Assembly (NCBI GenBank): GCA_964561495.1
Contig: CAZLPW010000005.1
Coordinates: 1-64,000, forward strand
DNA: 64,000 bases
Reading direction: 5' to 3'
DNA from: CAZLPW01 sp964561495
GTDB taxonomy: Bacteria; Fidelibacterota; Marinisomatia; Marinisomatales; UBA1611
This document shows, piece after piece, positions 16,228 through 24,923 of this stretch; position 1 is the first letter of the stretch; every line of letters begins with the position of its first letter. The notes under the pieces are model-generated. The model made no database searches. It saw only the letters and a program-made list of their open reading frames with translations, and was not told where the DNA came from. The translations under genes and the position numbers were made by a program.

Positions 16228-16788
16228 TCACCTTCCTGTAACTAAGGACAAAATATCTGAACTCAATGGACTTACGGCACTGCGAAAGAATCTAATTAAA
16301 TGACCTTTCTCATCTATAAGATATTTACAAAAATTCCAGGATGGCGGGCTTGAGTTCCACCCATTTTTTGTTTTATCTGTTAACCAATCATATAATGGAT
16401 TCTTTGGATTGATTTTAATATTAGCTTTCTCTAAAATAGGAAATGTAACATTGTAATTCATTTTACAAAATTTTAATATCTCAGATGATGATCCTGGCTC
16501 CTGGCTCCCAAAATCATTACAAGGAACTGCTATTACTACAATTTTTTCGCTATATGAATCATATAACTCTTGAAGCTCCTTGTACTGCTTTGTATATCCA
16601 CATTTAGACGCTACATTGACTATGAGAATTTTTTTTCCGCGATATTTTTTAAAATTTAATTCATTTCCATTAATATCCTTTAATATAATATCATACACGG
16701 AAGAATGTGGCTTAATATCTTGACCAGGTGCTTTAGTGTTTTTCCCAACTAGCATTGCCACTGCCCCAGAAATAAATGTTGCAAACAT
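16228..16788 (-). CDS. Glutathione peroxidase (thioredoxin-type), membrane-anchored or exported
   Basis: A 186-residue peroxidase of the GPx/BsaA family. The catalytic segment is 'NVASKCGYT' (Cys63, not selenocysteine), the Gln of the catalytic tetrad is in 'NDFGSQEPG' (Gln96), and the Trp-Asn pair is in 'SWNFCKYL'. A resolving-type Cys lies in 'KFCKMNYNVTFP', as in thioredoxin-dependent members. The N-terminal hydrophobic stretch (residues 1-17) before the usual start of the domain suggests export or membrane attachment. It reduces peroxides, including lipid peroxides. Its place beside a photolyase and a light-type regulator fits photo-oxidative defence. Confidence 0.9.
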   Translation of the reverse strand: MFATFISGAVAMLVGKNTKAPGQDIKPHSSVYDIILKDINGNELNFKKYRGKKILIVNVASKCGYTKQYKELQELYDSYSEKIVVIAVPCNDFGSQEPGSSSEILKFCKMNYNVTFPILEKANIKINPKNPLYDWLTDKTKNGWNSSPPSWNFCKYLIDEKGHLIRFFRSAVSPLSSDILSLVTGR

Positions 16789-16826
16789 TATTTTTTTTAA
16801 AGCAATATTGAACTTTAAAAAAAAAT

Positions 16827-17144
16827 CTATGATGTAGGAAAATTTCTTATGTTTAATCTTCTAACCTTAACATCTCTTTCTAAATTTGCGAGATTAGCTG
16901 AGTTCAATCTTTTGGACTCTTGTAGCTTTAAATAATCAGAAATATAAGAATCAATCTCTTTTGACTGAACAATGAGCTTGCTCAAATTATGTCTAGGCCT
17001 TATCCTGGAATAAGTCTTACTAGATTGATCGATTGATAATCTCCTAAAAATATATTCCCCTAAAGATTTTGCATCAGTTGTCCATTTAGTTTCAATCCAT
17101 TTTTGTGTTTTATATCTATTTTTTCTCAGTGCAGGTTTTTTCAT
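16827..17144 (-). CDS. Small basic hypothetical protein
   Basis: A 105-residue, strongly basic, probably all-helical protein (opening KKPALRKNRYKTQKW). It has no signal peptide, cysteine motif or recognised domain. A good ribosome site, AAGGAG, lies 6 nt before the ATG at 17144, which supports real translation. It is 21 bp downstream of the glyoxalase-like gene on the same strand. The basic, Arg/Lys-rich composition would suit nucleic-acid binding, but that is only a guess. Confidence 0.55.
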   Translation of the reverse strand: MKKPALRKNRYKTQKWIETKWTTDAKSLGEYIFRRLSIDQSSKTYSRIRPRHNLSKLIVQSKEIDSYISDYLKLQESKRLNSANLANLERDVKVRRLNIRNFPTS

Positions 17145-17165
17145 TTTTTACTCCTTTTAAAATTT

Positions 17166-17483
17166 TTATTTTAAAGCTGATGCCCTATCAATTTTTTCAA
17201 TTACATTCCCGCTGGGATCATTTTCATATTTAAAAAATATACCGTCCCTGTGTCTCTTTGCTCTTTTATCTTTTTTTATTGTAGGATCAATAATAGCAAA
17301 ATGATTTGGGTGCTCTCCTTTCGTAACCAGAGCTAGGCATATATTATCAAAATCTAAAAGCCCCCATGTTTCATCTTGATAAATTAGACTACAACTAAAT
17401 TTTTTGGTGTACCACTCTAAATCACGAACCAAGTTCTTTGTTATAACTGCTGTATGATCTAATCTCACCTTATTAAACCTCAC
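17166..17483 (-). CDS. Glyoxalase/VOC-fold protein, GTG start
   Basis: A 105-residue single-module VOC-superfamily protein. The N-terminal 'RLDHTAVITKNLVRDLEWYT' with its metal-ligand His, the central 'ETWGLLDFDNICLALV' strands, 'HPNHFAI' with a second His, and the late 'NDPSGNVIE' strand match the glyoxalase/bleomycin-resistance pattern. It probably acts as a homodimer with a metal centre; the substrate is unknown. The GTG start overlaps the stop of the upstream zinc-ribbon-like gene by four bases (GTGA), so the two are translationally coupled. Confidence 0.8.
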   Translation of the reverse strand: MRFNKVRLDHTAVITKNLVRDLEWYTKKFSCSLIYQDETWGLLDFDNICLALVTKGEHPNHFAIIDPTIKKDKRAKRHRDGIFFKYENDPSGNVIEKIDRASALK

Positions 17484-17755
17484 CCAACTACTTCAGAATT
17501 CCTGTAATATTTATTCTTCATTCTAATTTTACAACGCGGACAAACCTTTTTTATTTTCCCATATCTTGGTACGCTATCATAATATTTAAATTCAATAGTA
17601 TCATTAAACTCACGAACCTGCCACACCATTTTACAGCTAGGGCATGCCTTTAAATCATTGTCAGCTTTTTTAGCATCAAAATTATAACTAGTAGATTTAT
17701 CATCACTAATTTGGACCTTATCAGATCCTTGGGCGATAGATTCTAAAATATTCAT
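17480..17755 (-). CDS. Small two-CxxC (zinc-ribbon-like) protein
   Basis: I take the start at 17755 (MNILESIAQGSDK, 91 residues) because AGAGG sits just upstream of this ATG. The longer frame to 17842 adds an unlikely basic N-terminus. The protein carries 'CPSCKMVWQ' and 'CPRCKIR' about 36 residues apart, giving four cysteines suited to one zinc site. The segment between is beta-rich and aromatic ('FKYYDSVPRYGKIKKV'). The role is unknown; it may be a small nucleic-acid- or protein-binding ribbon. It is the first gene of the - strand run leading to the VOC and basic proteins. Confidence 0.65.
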   Translation of the reverse strand: MNILESIAQGSDKVQISDDKSTSYNFDAKKADNDLKACPSCKMVWQVREFNDTIEFKYYDSVPRYGKIKKVCPRCKIRMKNKYYRNSEVVG

Positions 17756-17955
17756 ATTTATCCTCTTAATTTGACTTATTTTATATATAACACAATATAA
17801 AAGGCAAGTTTTTTTTGAACGTTTTGAGCGATTCTTCAACATATTACTGTTTTATATTCATTTTATTTTAATTACTAGCTAGGATATATGAATTAAATAA
17901 ATATTATGAAAAAGTTGAAAATTTTTATGATATTTGTTATAATGAATCGAAACGT

Positions 17956-17981
17956 GTTTGTAAATTGTTGATGTAGAATTA
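17956..17981 (+). promoter_or_regulatory. Repeat-like copy H upstream of the DUF6580 gene
   Basis: GTTTGTAAATTGTTGATGTAGAATTA resembles the 1-4 kb motif, with a shorter spacer (13 nt from TTG to TAGAAT). It lies about 45 nt upstream of the ATG at 18026. It is a candidate promoter in the 183-bp divergent gap, where I see nothing else. Confidence 0.3.
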
Positions 17982-18025
17982 ACAATTATAGGTTCATAAA
18001 CTCTAAATTAATTTGGCTTGTAAAA

Positions 18026-18622
18026 ATGCATACTAATCATAAACAACTTATCCAATCAATGGTACTCACATTCTTGGTTATTATATTAGCATTCTCCAGG
18101 ATAATTCCTCATATGCCAAATTTTTCTCCACTAGGGGCGGTATGTTTATTTGGAGCTACCCATTTCTATCGAAAGTGGCAGGCTTTCCTTGTTCCAATAT
18201 TTGCCACATGGCTAAGCGATTTATACTTAAACAATTATATATATAATTCAAGGCAAGAAGATTTCATATGGTTTTACCAAGGATTTCATTGGCAATATAT
18301 AAGCTATTTTTTTATTGCCTCTTTAGGACTGATCTTATTTAAAAAGAAAATTAATCCAGTGCGATTATTTAGCGGAGCTATTGGAGCCAGCATAATATTT
18401 TTTCTTATTTCTAATCTAGGAGTTTGGGTGTCTGGCGGTTTGTATTCTAAAAATATTTATGGGCTTATAAATTGCTATACTGCTGGAATACCATTTATAA
18501 AGGGTACTATTATTGGCAATTTATTTTACGCGCCAATAATTTTTTATAGCTATTATTTTCTTCAAATTAAATTTTCTGTACTCCATATTAAATCTAAACA
18601 ATATTCCTTGGGGTTAAATTAA
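18026..18622 (+). CDS. DUF6580-like integral membrane protein
   Basis: A 198-residue membrane protein with about five or six helices. The N-terminal phrase 'FSRIIPHMPNFSPLGAVCLF' matches the conserved opening of DUF6580 proteins (R-x-(I/L)-P-H-x-P-N-x-x-P-(I/L/V)-x-A). The topology resembles the substrate-binding S components of ECF-type importers, but no ECF ATPase or T component is present in the window. The substrate is unknown. The gene diverges from the zinc-ribbon-like gene. Confidence 0.65.
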   Translation: MHTNHKQLIQSMVLTFLVIILAFSRIIPHMPNFSPLGAVCLFGATHFYRKWQAFLVPIFATWLSDLYLNNYIYNSRQEDFIWFYQGFHWQYISYFFIASLGLILFKKKINPVRLFSGAIGASIIFFLISNLGVWVSGGLYSKNIYGLINCYTAGIPFIKGTIIGNLFYAPIIFYSYYFLQIKFSVLHIKSKQYSLGLN

Positions 18623-18721
18623 AAACTGAGAAAATTTTCAATAGTAAAATAAATTAATTCAATTCCTTTTTTTTATTACATTACGGGGTTTAATTTCAAA
18701 CGATATATATAATTTTATCAG

Positions 18722-19003
18722 ATGCTAAAAACAATTATAACTATATTATTTTTGACTGGTTTTGCTTTTGCACAAAATCCGAACCCTTGCGAGGATCCTA
18801 TTTTTGACAAAATAGAAATGTCGGATATTCACGATCTTACTGAGCGTGAATTCGAATATTGGAAAATTATGTCAAAAGAATGTGAACGATACAGTGATGA
18901 AAAGAGGGAAGAATATATTCAGGCAAAAAGACAAAAAAACATCGGAAAGAGCCTTGATGCCTGTTATTACATTTTTTTACTAGCTCTCTGGTTCGCTGCT
19001 TAA
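18722..19003 (+). CDS. Small secreted hypothetical protein
   Basis: A 93-residue protein with a signal peptide (MLKTIITILFLTGFAFA, cleavage before QNPNP). A highly charged helical middle with two cysteines (Cys22, Cys53 region) and a C-terminal hydrophobic segment ending in FLLALWFAA follow. The C-terminal hydrophobic stretch, which contains one more Cys, could anchor it in the inner membrane. No family is recognised. It ends two bases from the convergent GDPD gene. Confidence 0.5.
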   Translation: MLKTIITILFLTGFAFAQNPNPCEDPIFDKIEMSDIHDLTEREFEYWKIMSKECERYSDEKREEYIQAKRQKNIGKSLDACYYIFLLALWFAA

Positions 19004-19005
19004 AT

Positions 19006-19914
19006 CTAATTAGCGCCAGCCTGTTTAATCAAAGATCTCGTTAGTTCAGGTTCATCTGTAATTATACCGTATGGACTTTCATTTATGCTTTCAATGATTT
19101 CTTTTTTATTATTGGGGGGCCATAGAAAAACAGGGTAGCCTTTTTTTATTAAGTTTCTAACGGTTCCCTTATCAACAGTAATTTCAGCACTAAGTAGATC
19201 GGGTTTAATAACTCTGCGCATTAAATTTCTGCAAAATTCGCTCCGTAAAACCCATGGGATACCTTTAGAATCAGTAGGATGTATTTCCTTCAATATTTCT
19301 GGATCCACATCTATATCTTTAAAAATAAACATTGTCTTTATTTTAGGATCTATTTTTTTTAATCTCCAAAGAACTACTGGATTAAAAGAACTTAGATATG
19401 CCCAGTCGTAGGCATTATATTTTTTAATTAGGCTTGCGGCAAGCTCTTCACTACCGTCACTCTCAACCGTGCTCACCTTTAGCTCAACAAAAACAATCAA
19501 TCTGCCATCAACAAGTTGGAGCATCTCTTCGTAAGTAGAAATTTTTTCACCAGTATATTTTTCATCAAATTTATATCCCATATCAAGCTGCCTAAGCTCA
19601 GCCAGTGTTTTGTCTTTAAGGGGACCAATTCCATCAGTCAAACGATCTAGTTTAGGATCATGAAATATAACTAACTCTCCATCAGATGTCATTTGCCCAT
19701 CTAGATCAACACCATCCATACCAGAATCAATAGCTATCTTTACAGCAGATATACCATTATCAGGAGCATTGTTACCAAACCCTCTATGAGCAACAACAAG
19801 TATTTCGGAAGCAGGTATGTTATTTACGTTTTTATAATTTGGTCGATAAATCACTACCGAAGCAATTATAAAGAATGTAAAAAAAGATATTAGAAAAAAT
19901 TTTTGTGTATTCAT
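19006..19914 (-). CDS. Glycerophosphodiester phosphodiesterase, membrane-anchored
   Basis: A 302-residue GDPD-family enzyme. An N-terminal membrane anchor (residues 6-25) precedes the catalytic TIM barrel. The barrel begins 'VVAHRGFGNNAPDNG' (His-Arg with the first metal-binding region), has 'DGVDLDGQMTSDGELVIFHD' (aspartates plus catalytic His) and continues with 'VFVELKVSTVES' for the conserved Glu-Lys. The usual first ligand pair E-N is here D-N. It hydrolyses glycerophosphodiesters to glycerol-3-phosphate and an alcohol outside the cytoplasm. Its start overlaps the stop of the FAD-linked oxidase gene by four bases, so they are coupled. Confidence 0.9.
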   Translation of the reverse strand: MNTQKFFLISFFTFFIIASVVIYRPNYKNVNNIPASEILVVAHRGFGNNAPDNGISAVKIAIDSGMDGVDLDGQMTSDGELVIFHDPKLDRLTDGIGPLKDKTLAELRQLDMGYKFDEKYTGEKISTYEEMLQLVDGRLIVFVELKVSTVESDGSEELAASLIKKYNAYDWAYLSSFNPVVLWRLKKIDPKIKTMFIFKDIDVDPEILKEIHPTDSKGIPWVLRSEFCRNLMRRVIKPDLLSAEITVDKGTVRNLIKKGYPVFLWPPNNKKEIIESINESPYGIITDEPELTRSLIKQAGAN

Positions 19915-21383
19915 GGACTTCTCCTATTTGAGTAATAATCATAGAATTTATTTATAAAGAGCTCTTTAGGATCATATTCAAGCTTTTTTGCAAAAAATTG
20001 GTCAATCTCAGGGTAGGCAGATTTCATTTGGTTTTTAGTATAAAATTTTTGATAGGTCAGATAATAAATACCATCATTTTTTAGCGCTAGATCAACCAAC
20101 GATCTTGTCATTTTTTCAGCATTATGCAGCCCAGGAGAAGACAATTTTTGGTTTGAGTAAACAACAATAGAAAAAGCTTCTTTTTTTCCATAGGTTAAAA
20201 AAGTTTCATTATTCTTTGGTACATAACGAATTGTAACACCCAATAAATTTACTTTTTGTTCATTTAAAATCACACGCAAACCATCAATAAAAGAAACAAA
20301 ATTATCAATCGGGATAAAATATTCTTGTATTATATCACTATTGTAGGGAGAGATATGATCTAAGAATTTTAAAGGAGCTGTAGGCGGCCTCATGGAATTA
20401 TTTCTTGTTATAAAATATTTTTTATCAACCTCAGCAACTAATTTTTTTTGTAAATACCACCTAAGATCTTTGCCTAAATCATATTCTCTAGATAATGAAA
20501 AGAAAAATTTATCTCGAATAACATTTTTCTCCCCTAATAAATGATATATTCCGTCATCAGATTTTTTTTGAATATCTGTTGTCTTCCATAAATTAACAAT
20601 AGTCTCGCGAAGAAAGGAGCCTGATGAAATAGATGGCCGAGCTATAAATAGCTCAACTTTAGGATCTCCAATAATATTTTCCCTAAAAAATTTTGGGAAA
20701 TCTTTATAATCTAGTAATAGTGCCTCTTTCTCAAGAATATTATTTTTCTTTAGTCTGATTCTAACATCTGTAATGATACCAAATAATCCGTACCCTCCTA
20801 TTACTAAACTAAACAACTCTTGATTTTCATCTCGACTTACACTAACAATTTCTCCTGTCGAAAGAAGTAACCGAAAATCTTCGATCGTTTCTACAATCAA
20901 ACTATTTCTGGGATCTCTGCCATGCACATTAGAACTCATTGATCCGCCAACAGTAAAAATATTAGAGGACTGCATAGCGCGTATGGCTAGATTATGTGGA
21001 TTGATAAATTCTTGAATTTGCGCCCAGGTGACTCCGCTCTGAACATGTATAATTTTATTAGCTGTGTCTAATGATAATATTTTATTGAGGCCAGTCATAT
21101 CCAATAAGAGCGCCCCATCAAAAAATGCATGACCACCCTGGCTGTGCTTAGTCCCAGCCATTGATACCTTCAAATTTTCTTTATTAGCACGTTTTATTAC
21201 ATTTCGAATTTTTTCTATGGAGTCCGCTAAAATAATTTCTTTAACATAAGTAGGGTTCATTCGACTAATATCATTGACTAAAACACCCTGGCTAGTATTT
21301 TCTTGAGGCAAAAAAAATGAAACAATTCCGAGTATTAGAAAAACAATAAAAAATGGAACATATCTTGTTAGTTTTTTATTCAT
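19911..21383 (-). CDS. FAD-linked oxidase (PCMH type, lactone/alditol-oxidase-like), exported or anchored
   Basis: A 490-residue oxidoreductase with an N-terminal membrane segment (residues 9-26) and a PCMH-type FAD-binding domain. It has 'VSMAGTKHSQGGHAFFDGAL' (FAD pyrophosphate region, with a His that may attach FAD covalently), 'HVQSGVTWAQIQEFI', 'FTVGGSMSSNVHGRDPRN' and 'LFSLVIGGYGLFGIITDV'. The C-terminal half resembles sugar-lactone/alditol oxidases. The substrate is unidentified, but coupling to a GDPD suggests a polyol- or glycerophosphodiester-related substrate. It diverges from an MFS gene. Confidence 0.8.
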   Translation of the reverse strand: MNKKLTRYVPFFIVFLILGIVSFFLPQENTSQGVLVNDISRMNPTYVKEIILADSIEKIRNVIKRANKENLKVSMAGTKHSQGGHAFFDGALLLDMTGLNKILSLDTANKIIHVQSGVTWAQIQEFINPHNLAIRAMQSSNIFTVGGSMSSNVHGRDPRNSLIVETIEDFRLLLSTGEIVSVSRDENQELFSLVIGGYGLFGIITDVRIRLKKNNILEKEALLLDYKDFPKFFRENIIGDPKVELFIARPSISSGSFLRETIVNLWKTTDIQKKSDDGIYHLLGEKNVIRDKFFFSLSREYDLGKDLRWYLQKKLVAEVDKKYFITRNNSMRPPTAPLKFLDHISPYNSDIIQEYFIPIDNFVSFIDGLRVILNEQKVNLLGVTIRYVPKNNETFLTYGKKEAFSIVVYSNQKLSSPGLHNAEKMTRSLVDLALKNDGIYYLTYQKFYTKNQMKSAYPEIDQFFAKKLEYDPKELFINKFYDYYSNRRSP

Positions 21384-21455
21384 ATATTTTTCGTATTCTT
21401 AAGGCAAAAGTTAGAAACCAAAGACAGTTAGCAAATTAAAATTTTTTCCTAAAAA

Positions 21456-22766
21456 ATGATAAAAGAAATTTTAAAGAATTATTTGCAATTACCTAGACCG
21501 ATCCATTATCTAATTATGGTGCAATTTTTCTTGAATATTATACATGTAGCATTTGTATTAATATTAAATATTTACCTACGAAAAAAAGGCTTTAGTGATC
21601 CCCAAATTGCAAATTATAATTCTTTACGGTTTTTGGGCGTTCTTATGTTCGCTCTTCCATTTGGAATTTTTATTAAGTCCAGAAACCTTAAACCTTTTTT
21701 CATATTATCTTCATTTATGGTTCCATTTTTTAGTTTACTATTAATTAATTCAATTGATAGAGATTTAAACCAACTTATTCCATTTGGTTTTTTTGGGTGG
21801 GGTCTTTCAATGATGCTAGTAAATGTATGCTCATTACCTTTTATCTTGAGGAACACTAGCGAAAAGAACAGCATTGAGTCACTATCATTAAGCTTTTCAA
21901 CATGGTCATTGGCTATGATGTTTAGTGGAATTGTAATAAGTGGCTTAAAATCAATTGAGTCAATTAACATATTGAATTATTACATATACTTCAATGAATA
22001 TACATTGCTCCTTTTAATCTCATTCTTAAGTTTTTTATCTGTACCTTTTTCTATTTCAATTACTGAAAAGAAACAACCAAAAAATAATAAAACTAACAAT
22101 CAGTCATTTACTTTAATTCTAAAATCATATGACTGGGATTTAATAATCAAAGCAATTACTCCTCATATAGCAATTTCAATAGGCGCTGGTCTAACCATCC
22201 CTTTTATTAACCTTTTTTTTAATTCTATTTTTAATCTTGACAGTGACAGCTTTAGTCTTCTTGGAAGTATAACATCATTAATTGTTTTTATATCAGCCTT
22301 ATTCGTACCAACAATCAAAAATAAATTTGGTTATTGGGTTTCCATTGTATTAGTCCAATCTTGTTCAATAATCTGCCTACTAACTTTGGCTTTTACTGAA
22401 ATATTTTCGTCTTACAACATCAGTACGTCTATAGCTATTTTGGCATTCATTTTTCGCCAACCACTTATGCATATGGCTCACCCTTCAACTAATGAATTAA
22501 CAATGAATTACGTTGGAAAAAACAATCAGGAACTGATAAGTGCGCTAACTTCCAGTTTGTGGAGTGCCTCTTGGTATATAAGTGCGAAACTATTTCAATT
22601 GCTCCGTGAAAAAGGTTATGAATACTATAAAATATTTTTTATCACAGCTTTTCTTTATGTTATTGGAACAATCCTCTATTCAATTATAATATTGTCCTAT
22701 AATAAAAAAAAGGCAGATAGAATATCTGAAAAAAAACGAATTTTAACTTTGGACAGTTTAGAATAA
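21456..22766 (+). CDS. MFS transporter
   Basis: A 436-residue major facilitator superfamily protein with about twelve membrane segments. A cytoplasmic loop rich in Lys/Asn separates the two halves (about residues 204-218). The start of the fold, 'NIYLRKKGFSDPQIANYNSL', and 'RFLGVLMFALPFGIFIKSRN' match the loop 2-3 region of MFS carriers. The substrate cannot be told from sequence. The gene is divergent from the FAD-oxidase gene across 72 bp, so the two could be co-regulated. Confidence 0.8.
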   Translation: MIKEILKNYLQLPRPIHYLIMVQFFLNIIHVAFVLILNIYLRKKGFSDPQIANYNSLRFLGVLMFALPFGIFIKSRNLKPFFILSSFMVPFFSLLLINSIDRDLNQLIPFGFFGWGLSMMLVNVCSLPFILRNTSEKNSIESLSLSFSTWSLAMMFSGIVISGLKSIESINILNYYIYFNEYTLLLLISFLSFLSVPFSISITEKKQPKNNKTNNQSFTLILKSYDWDLIIKAITPHIAISIGAGLTIPFINLFFNSIFNLDSDSFSLLGSITSLIVFISALFVPTIKNKFGYWVSIVLVQSCSIICLLTLAFTEIFSSYNISTSIAILAFIFRQPLMHMAHPSTNELTMNYVGKNNQELISALTSSLWSASWYISAKLFQLLREKGYEYYKIFFITAFLYVIGTILYSIIILSYNKKKADRISEKKRILTLDSLE

Positions 22767-22834
22767 ATCCGCAAACTATTACCATTAAGCATCTATTTAA
22801 TTTGGTATTATGTTTTTATACCAGAGAATTTTAA

Positions 22835-23635
22835 ATGATCGGAAATACAATGAAAAATAAAAAAGAGTTCAATAAGATATATGAAAACAGCTTGGAAAAA
22901 CTTCAAATAGAATTGGTTAAACTTCAAGATTGGGTAATAAATCATAATAAAAAAATTGCTGTTATCTTTGAAGGCAGAGATGCAGCTGGAAAAGGGGGAA
23001 CTATTAAACGCTTAATCGAGAATCTAAACCCTCGATATTGTAAAGTTATCGCACTAGCAGCACCTACAGAAAAAGAAAAATCTCAGTGGTATTTTCAGCG
23101 TTATGTTCCACACCTACCCGCAGGGGGGGAAATAATTATTTTTGACCGTAGCTGGTATAATAGATCAGGAGTTGAAAAGGTAATGGGCTTTTGTACAGAA
23201 AGAGAGTATATTAATTTTTTACAAACTTGCCCAGAATTTGAAAGAATGATAATTAGCTCTGGCATTAAACTTATAAAATATTGGTTCTCAGTTAGTGCTG
23301 AAGAACAAATGAAACGATTTAAAAGCCGAGCTGATGATCCTACTAAAGGCTGGAAACTAAGCCCGATGGATTTGGAATCAGTTAACAGATGGGATGAATA
23401 TTCAAAAGCTAAGGATAATATGTTCGAACACACTGACACCCAGTTTGCACCTTGGCATGTGGTAGAGTCTGACAACAAGAAAAAAGCGCGAATAAACTGC
23501 ATTACACACTTTTTGAGCCAAATCCACTACGAAGAGATTGATCATGAAGAGGTAATCCTACCAAAAAGAACTCAACAAAAAAACTACGACAGACCACCAA
23601 GATCTAATTACAACTATGTCCCTGAGGTGCTCTGA
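22835..23635 (+). CDS. Polyphosphate kinase 2 (PPK2)
   Basis: A 266-residue PPK2-family enzyme. It has the Walker A 'FEGRDAAGKGGTIKRL' (residues about 49-64), 'QWYFQRYVPHLPAGGEIIIF' with the Walker-B-like 'FDRSWYNRSGVEKVMGFC', and the lid segment 'KSRADDPTKGWKLSPMD' followed by 'WDEYSKAKDNMFEHTDT'. These are the features of class I PPK2, which use polyphosphate to phosphorylate NDP or NMP, or the reverse. It is a single-domain enzyme of normal length. A second ATG at 22850 has GGAA upstream and could be the true start, removing five residues. Confidence 0.93.
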   Translation: MIGNTMKNKKEFNKIYENSLEKLQIELVKLQDWVINHNKKIAVIFEGRDAAGKGGTIKRLIENLNPRYCKVIALAAPTEKEKSQWYFQRYVPHLPAGGEIIIFDRSWYNRSGVEKVMGFCTEREYINFLQTCPEFERMIISSGIKLIKYWFSVSAEEQMKRFKSRADDPTKGWKLSPMDLESVNRWDEYSKAKDNMFEHTDTQFAPWHVVESDNKKKARINCITHFLSQIHYEEIDHEEVILPKRTQQKNYDRPPRSNYNYVPEVL

Positions 23636-23693
23636 TATAACAAAATAATTACGAAATTATTTAGATTTAAAAAGCTTTATAGTAATTATTAAA

Positions 23694-24860
23694 TCAATCT
23701 ACTATTATTTTTAACTGTCTAGAAACCATATCAACAGTCACTGAATTATCTTCTTTTAGATTTGAGTTGAAATAAACTAAGAGCATCCTATTTAGTACAT
23801 TTTTTATTTTGTCTTTATTATATGTACTCATATGAGGAAGAACTAATTTGATTGCTAAAGATGCAGATTGAGATCCATCCATAAAATCAAAATGCTGCAT
23901 ACGCTTAACAGCGTAGTGAGCATGAATTCCCTCTGAATTATTCATTAGTTTTTCCATTTTTTTATAGTTATCAGAAAATAAGCCCCAACTTTTTCTTCCA
24001 ATATGTAAAAATGGTATTTTTAAACCATTATTTAATTGGTTATCAGATAGAGGAATAAACCACCCATCAAGACCGGCTGAAACATTAATTCTAGTATCCA
24101 ATTGAACAGATAAAACAGTTGTCGCAACTCCAAAAGAATGCCCAAACATTCCTACTCTAGAAGTATCTATAATACTGAATAGAGGTATCGAACTGTATTC
24201 GTCCCAAATTTTATCTAAAACAAATTTCACATCAGATACTCTGGCAGATAATTTTTTTTGAGTAATCTTATCTGCTAATATTGGGTCTCCTACTTTTTTA
24301 GCATCATCAGAAACATATGAGGCTATCGTACCATCACTAAAAACAGTTATAACAGCATCGTAGGAATGATCAACAGAAACTACAACATAGCCATGGCTTG
24401 CTAGTTCCTCAAATTGAACGGTGTTCTGGCTTTTATAACCACCTTTGCCATGTGAAAAAATAATTAAGGGATATTTAGCTTTATCTAATAGAGGTTGGAG
24501 ATTACTATAGGAATTAGTTTTAACATTTAGAGCCTCATTCAAAAATTTAGCTGGTATCTTGTATTCCTTACTTAATTCATCGATAATAGTTTGGTTATCA
24601 CAATATAGAAATCGTTCATTTGATTTATCTAACATTCCAGGATACCAAAACTGTACCATTATCCGTCGATTTTTGGTTGAATCTAGAGAAAATTCATCTT
24701 TGTGATCCACATTAACCCAATCAAACTGTCTAGTGCCAACAGTATATAATCCATTTGGTTTGGGTATATCATGAAGTCTGAATAGCCCAGTAGAAGAACA
24801 TCCATTTAGTGTTAAACAAAAATAAAATAAAAAGAAACTGTGAAAAAACGATTTGTTCAT
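23694..24860 (-). CDS. PAF-acetylhydrolase-like lipoprotein (alpha/beta hydrolase)
   Basis: A 388-residue lipoprotein: signal peptide with lipobox LNGC (Cys about 21), then a platelet-activating-factor-acetylhydrolase-like alpha/beta hydrolase. Features are the strand 'RIMVQFWYPG', the oxyanion region 'PLIIFSHGKGGYKS', the nucleophile elbow 'GMFGHSFGVAT' (Ser in GHSFG), a candidate Asp in 'SAGLDGWFIP' and a His in 'MQHFDFMDGS'. All three triad residues are visible. It probably cleaves short or oxidised acyl chains of phospholipids, or other esters, at the outer membrane. It is convergent with the PPK2 gene; a short AT-only hairpin lies in the 58-bp gap. Confidence 0.85.
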   Translation of the reverse strand: MNKSFFHSFFLFYFCLTLNGCSSTGLFRLHDIPKPNGLYTVGTRQFDWVNVDHKDEFSLDSTKNRRIMVQFWYPGMLDKSNERFLYCDNQTIIDELSKEYKIPAKFLNEALNVKTNSYSNLQPLLDKAKYPLIIFSHGKGGYKSQNTVQFEELASHGYVVVSVDHSYDAVITVFSDGTIASYVSDDAKKVGDPILADKITQKKLSARVSDVKFVLDKIWDEYSSIPLFSIIDTSRVGMFGHSFGVATTVLSVQLDTRINVSAGLDGWFIPLSDNQLNNGLKIPFLHIGRKSWGLFSDNYKKMEKLMNNSEGIHAHYAVKRMQHFDFMDGSQSASLAIKLVLPHMSTYNKDKIKNVLNRMLLVYFNSNLKEDNSVTVDMVSRQLKIIVD

Positions 24861-24923
24861 ATATAATTTTATATTGATTATTTATCCATTTCAATCAAAA
24901 GGAATAGTACTATAATTTTACAT

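Noticed and set aside
17756..17842. Longer N-terminus for the zinc-ribbon-like protein
   Set aside because: The extension is basic and low in conservation signals, whereas the internal ATG at 17755 has a good AGAGG ribosome site.
23636..23693. Bidirectional terminator between PPK2 and the PAF-acetylhydrolase-like gene
   Set aside because: AAATAATT/AATTATTT can pair over 8 bp, but there is no GC in the stem and no clear T-run, so it was not listed as a feature.
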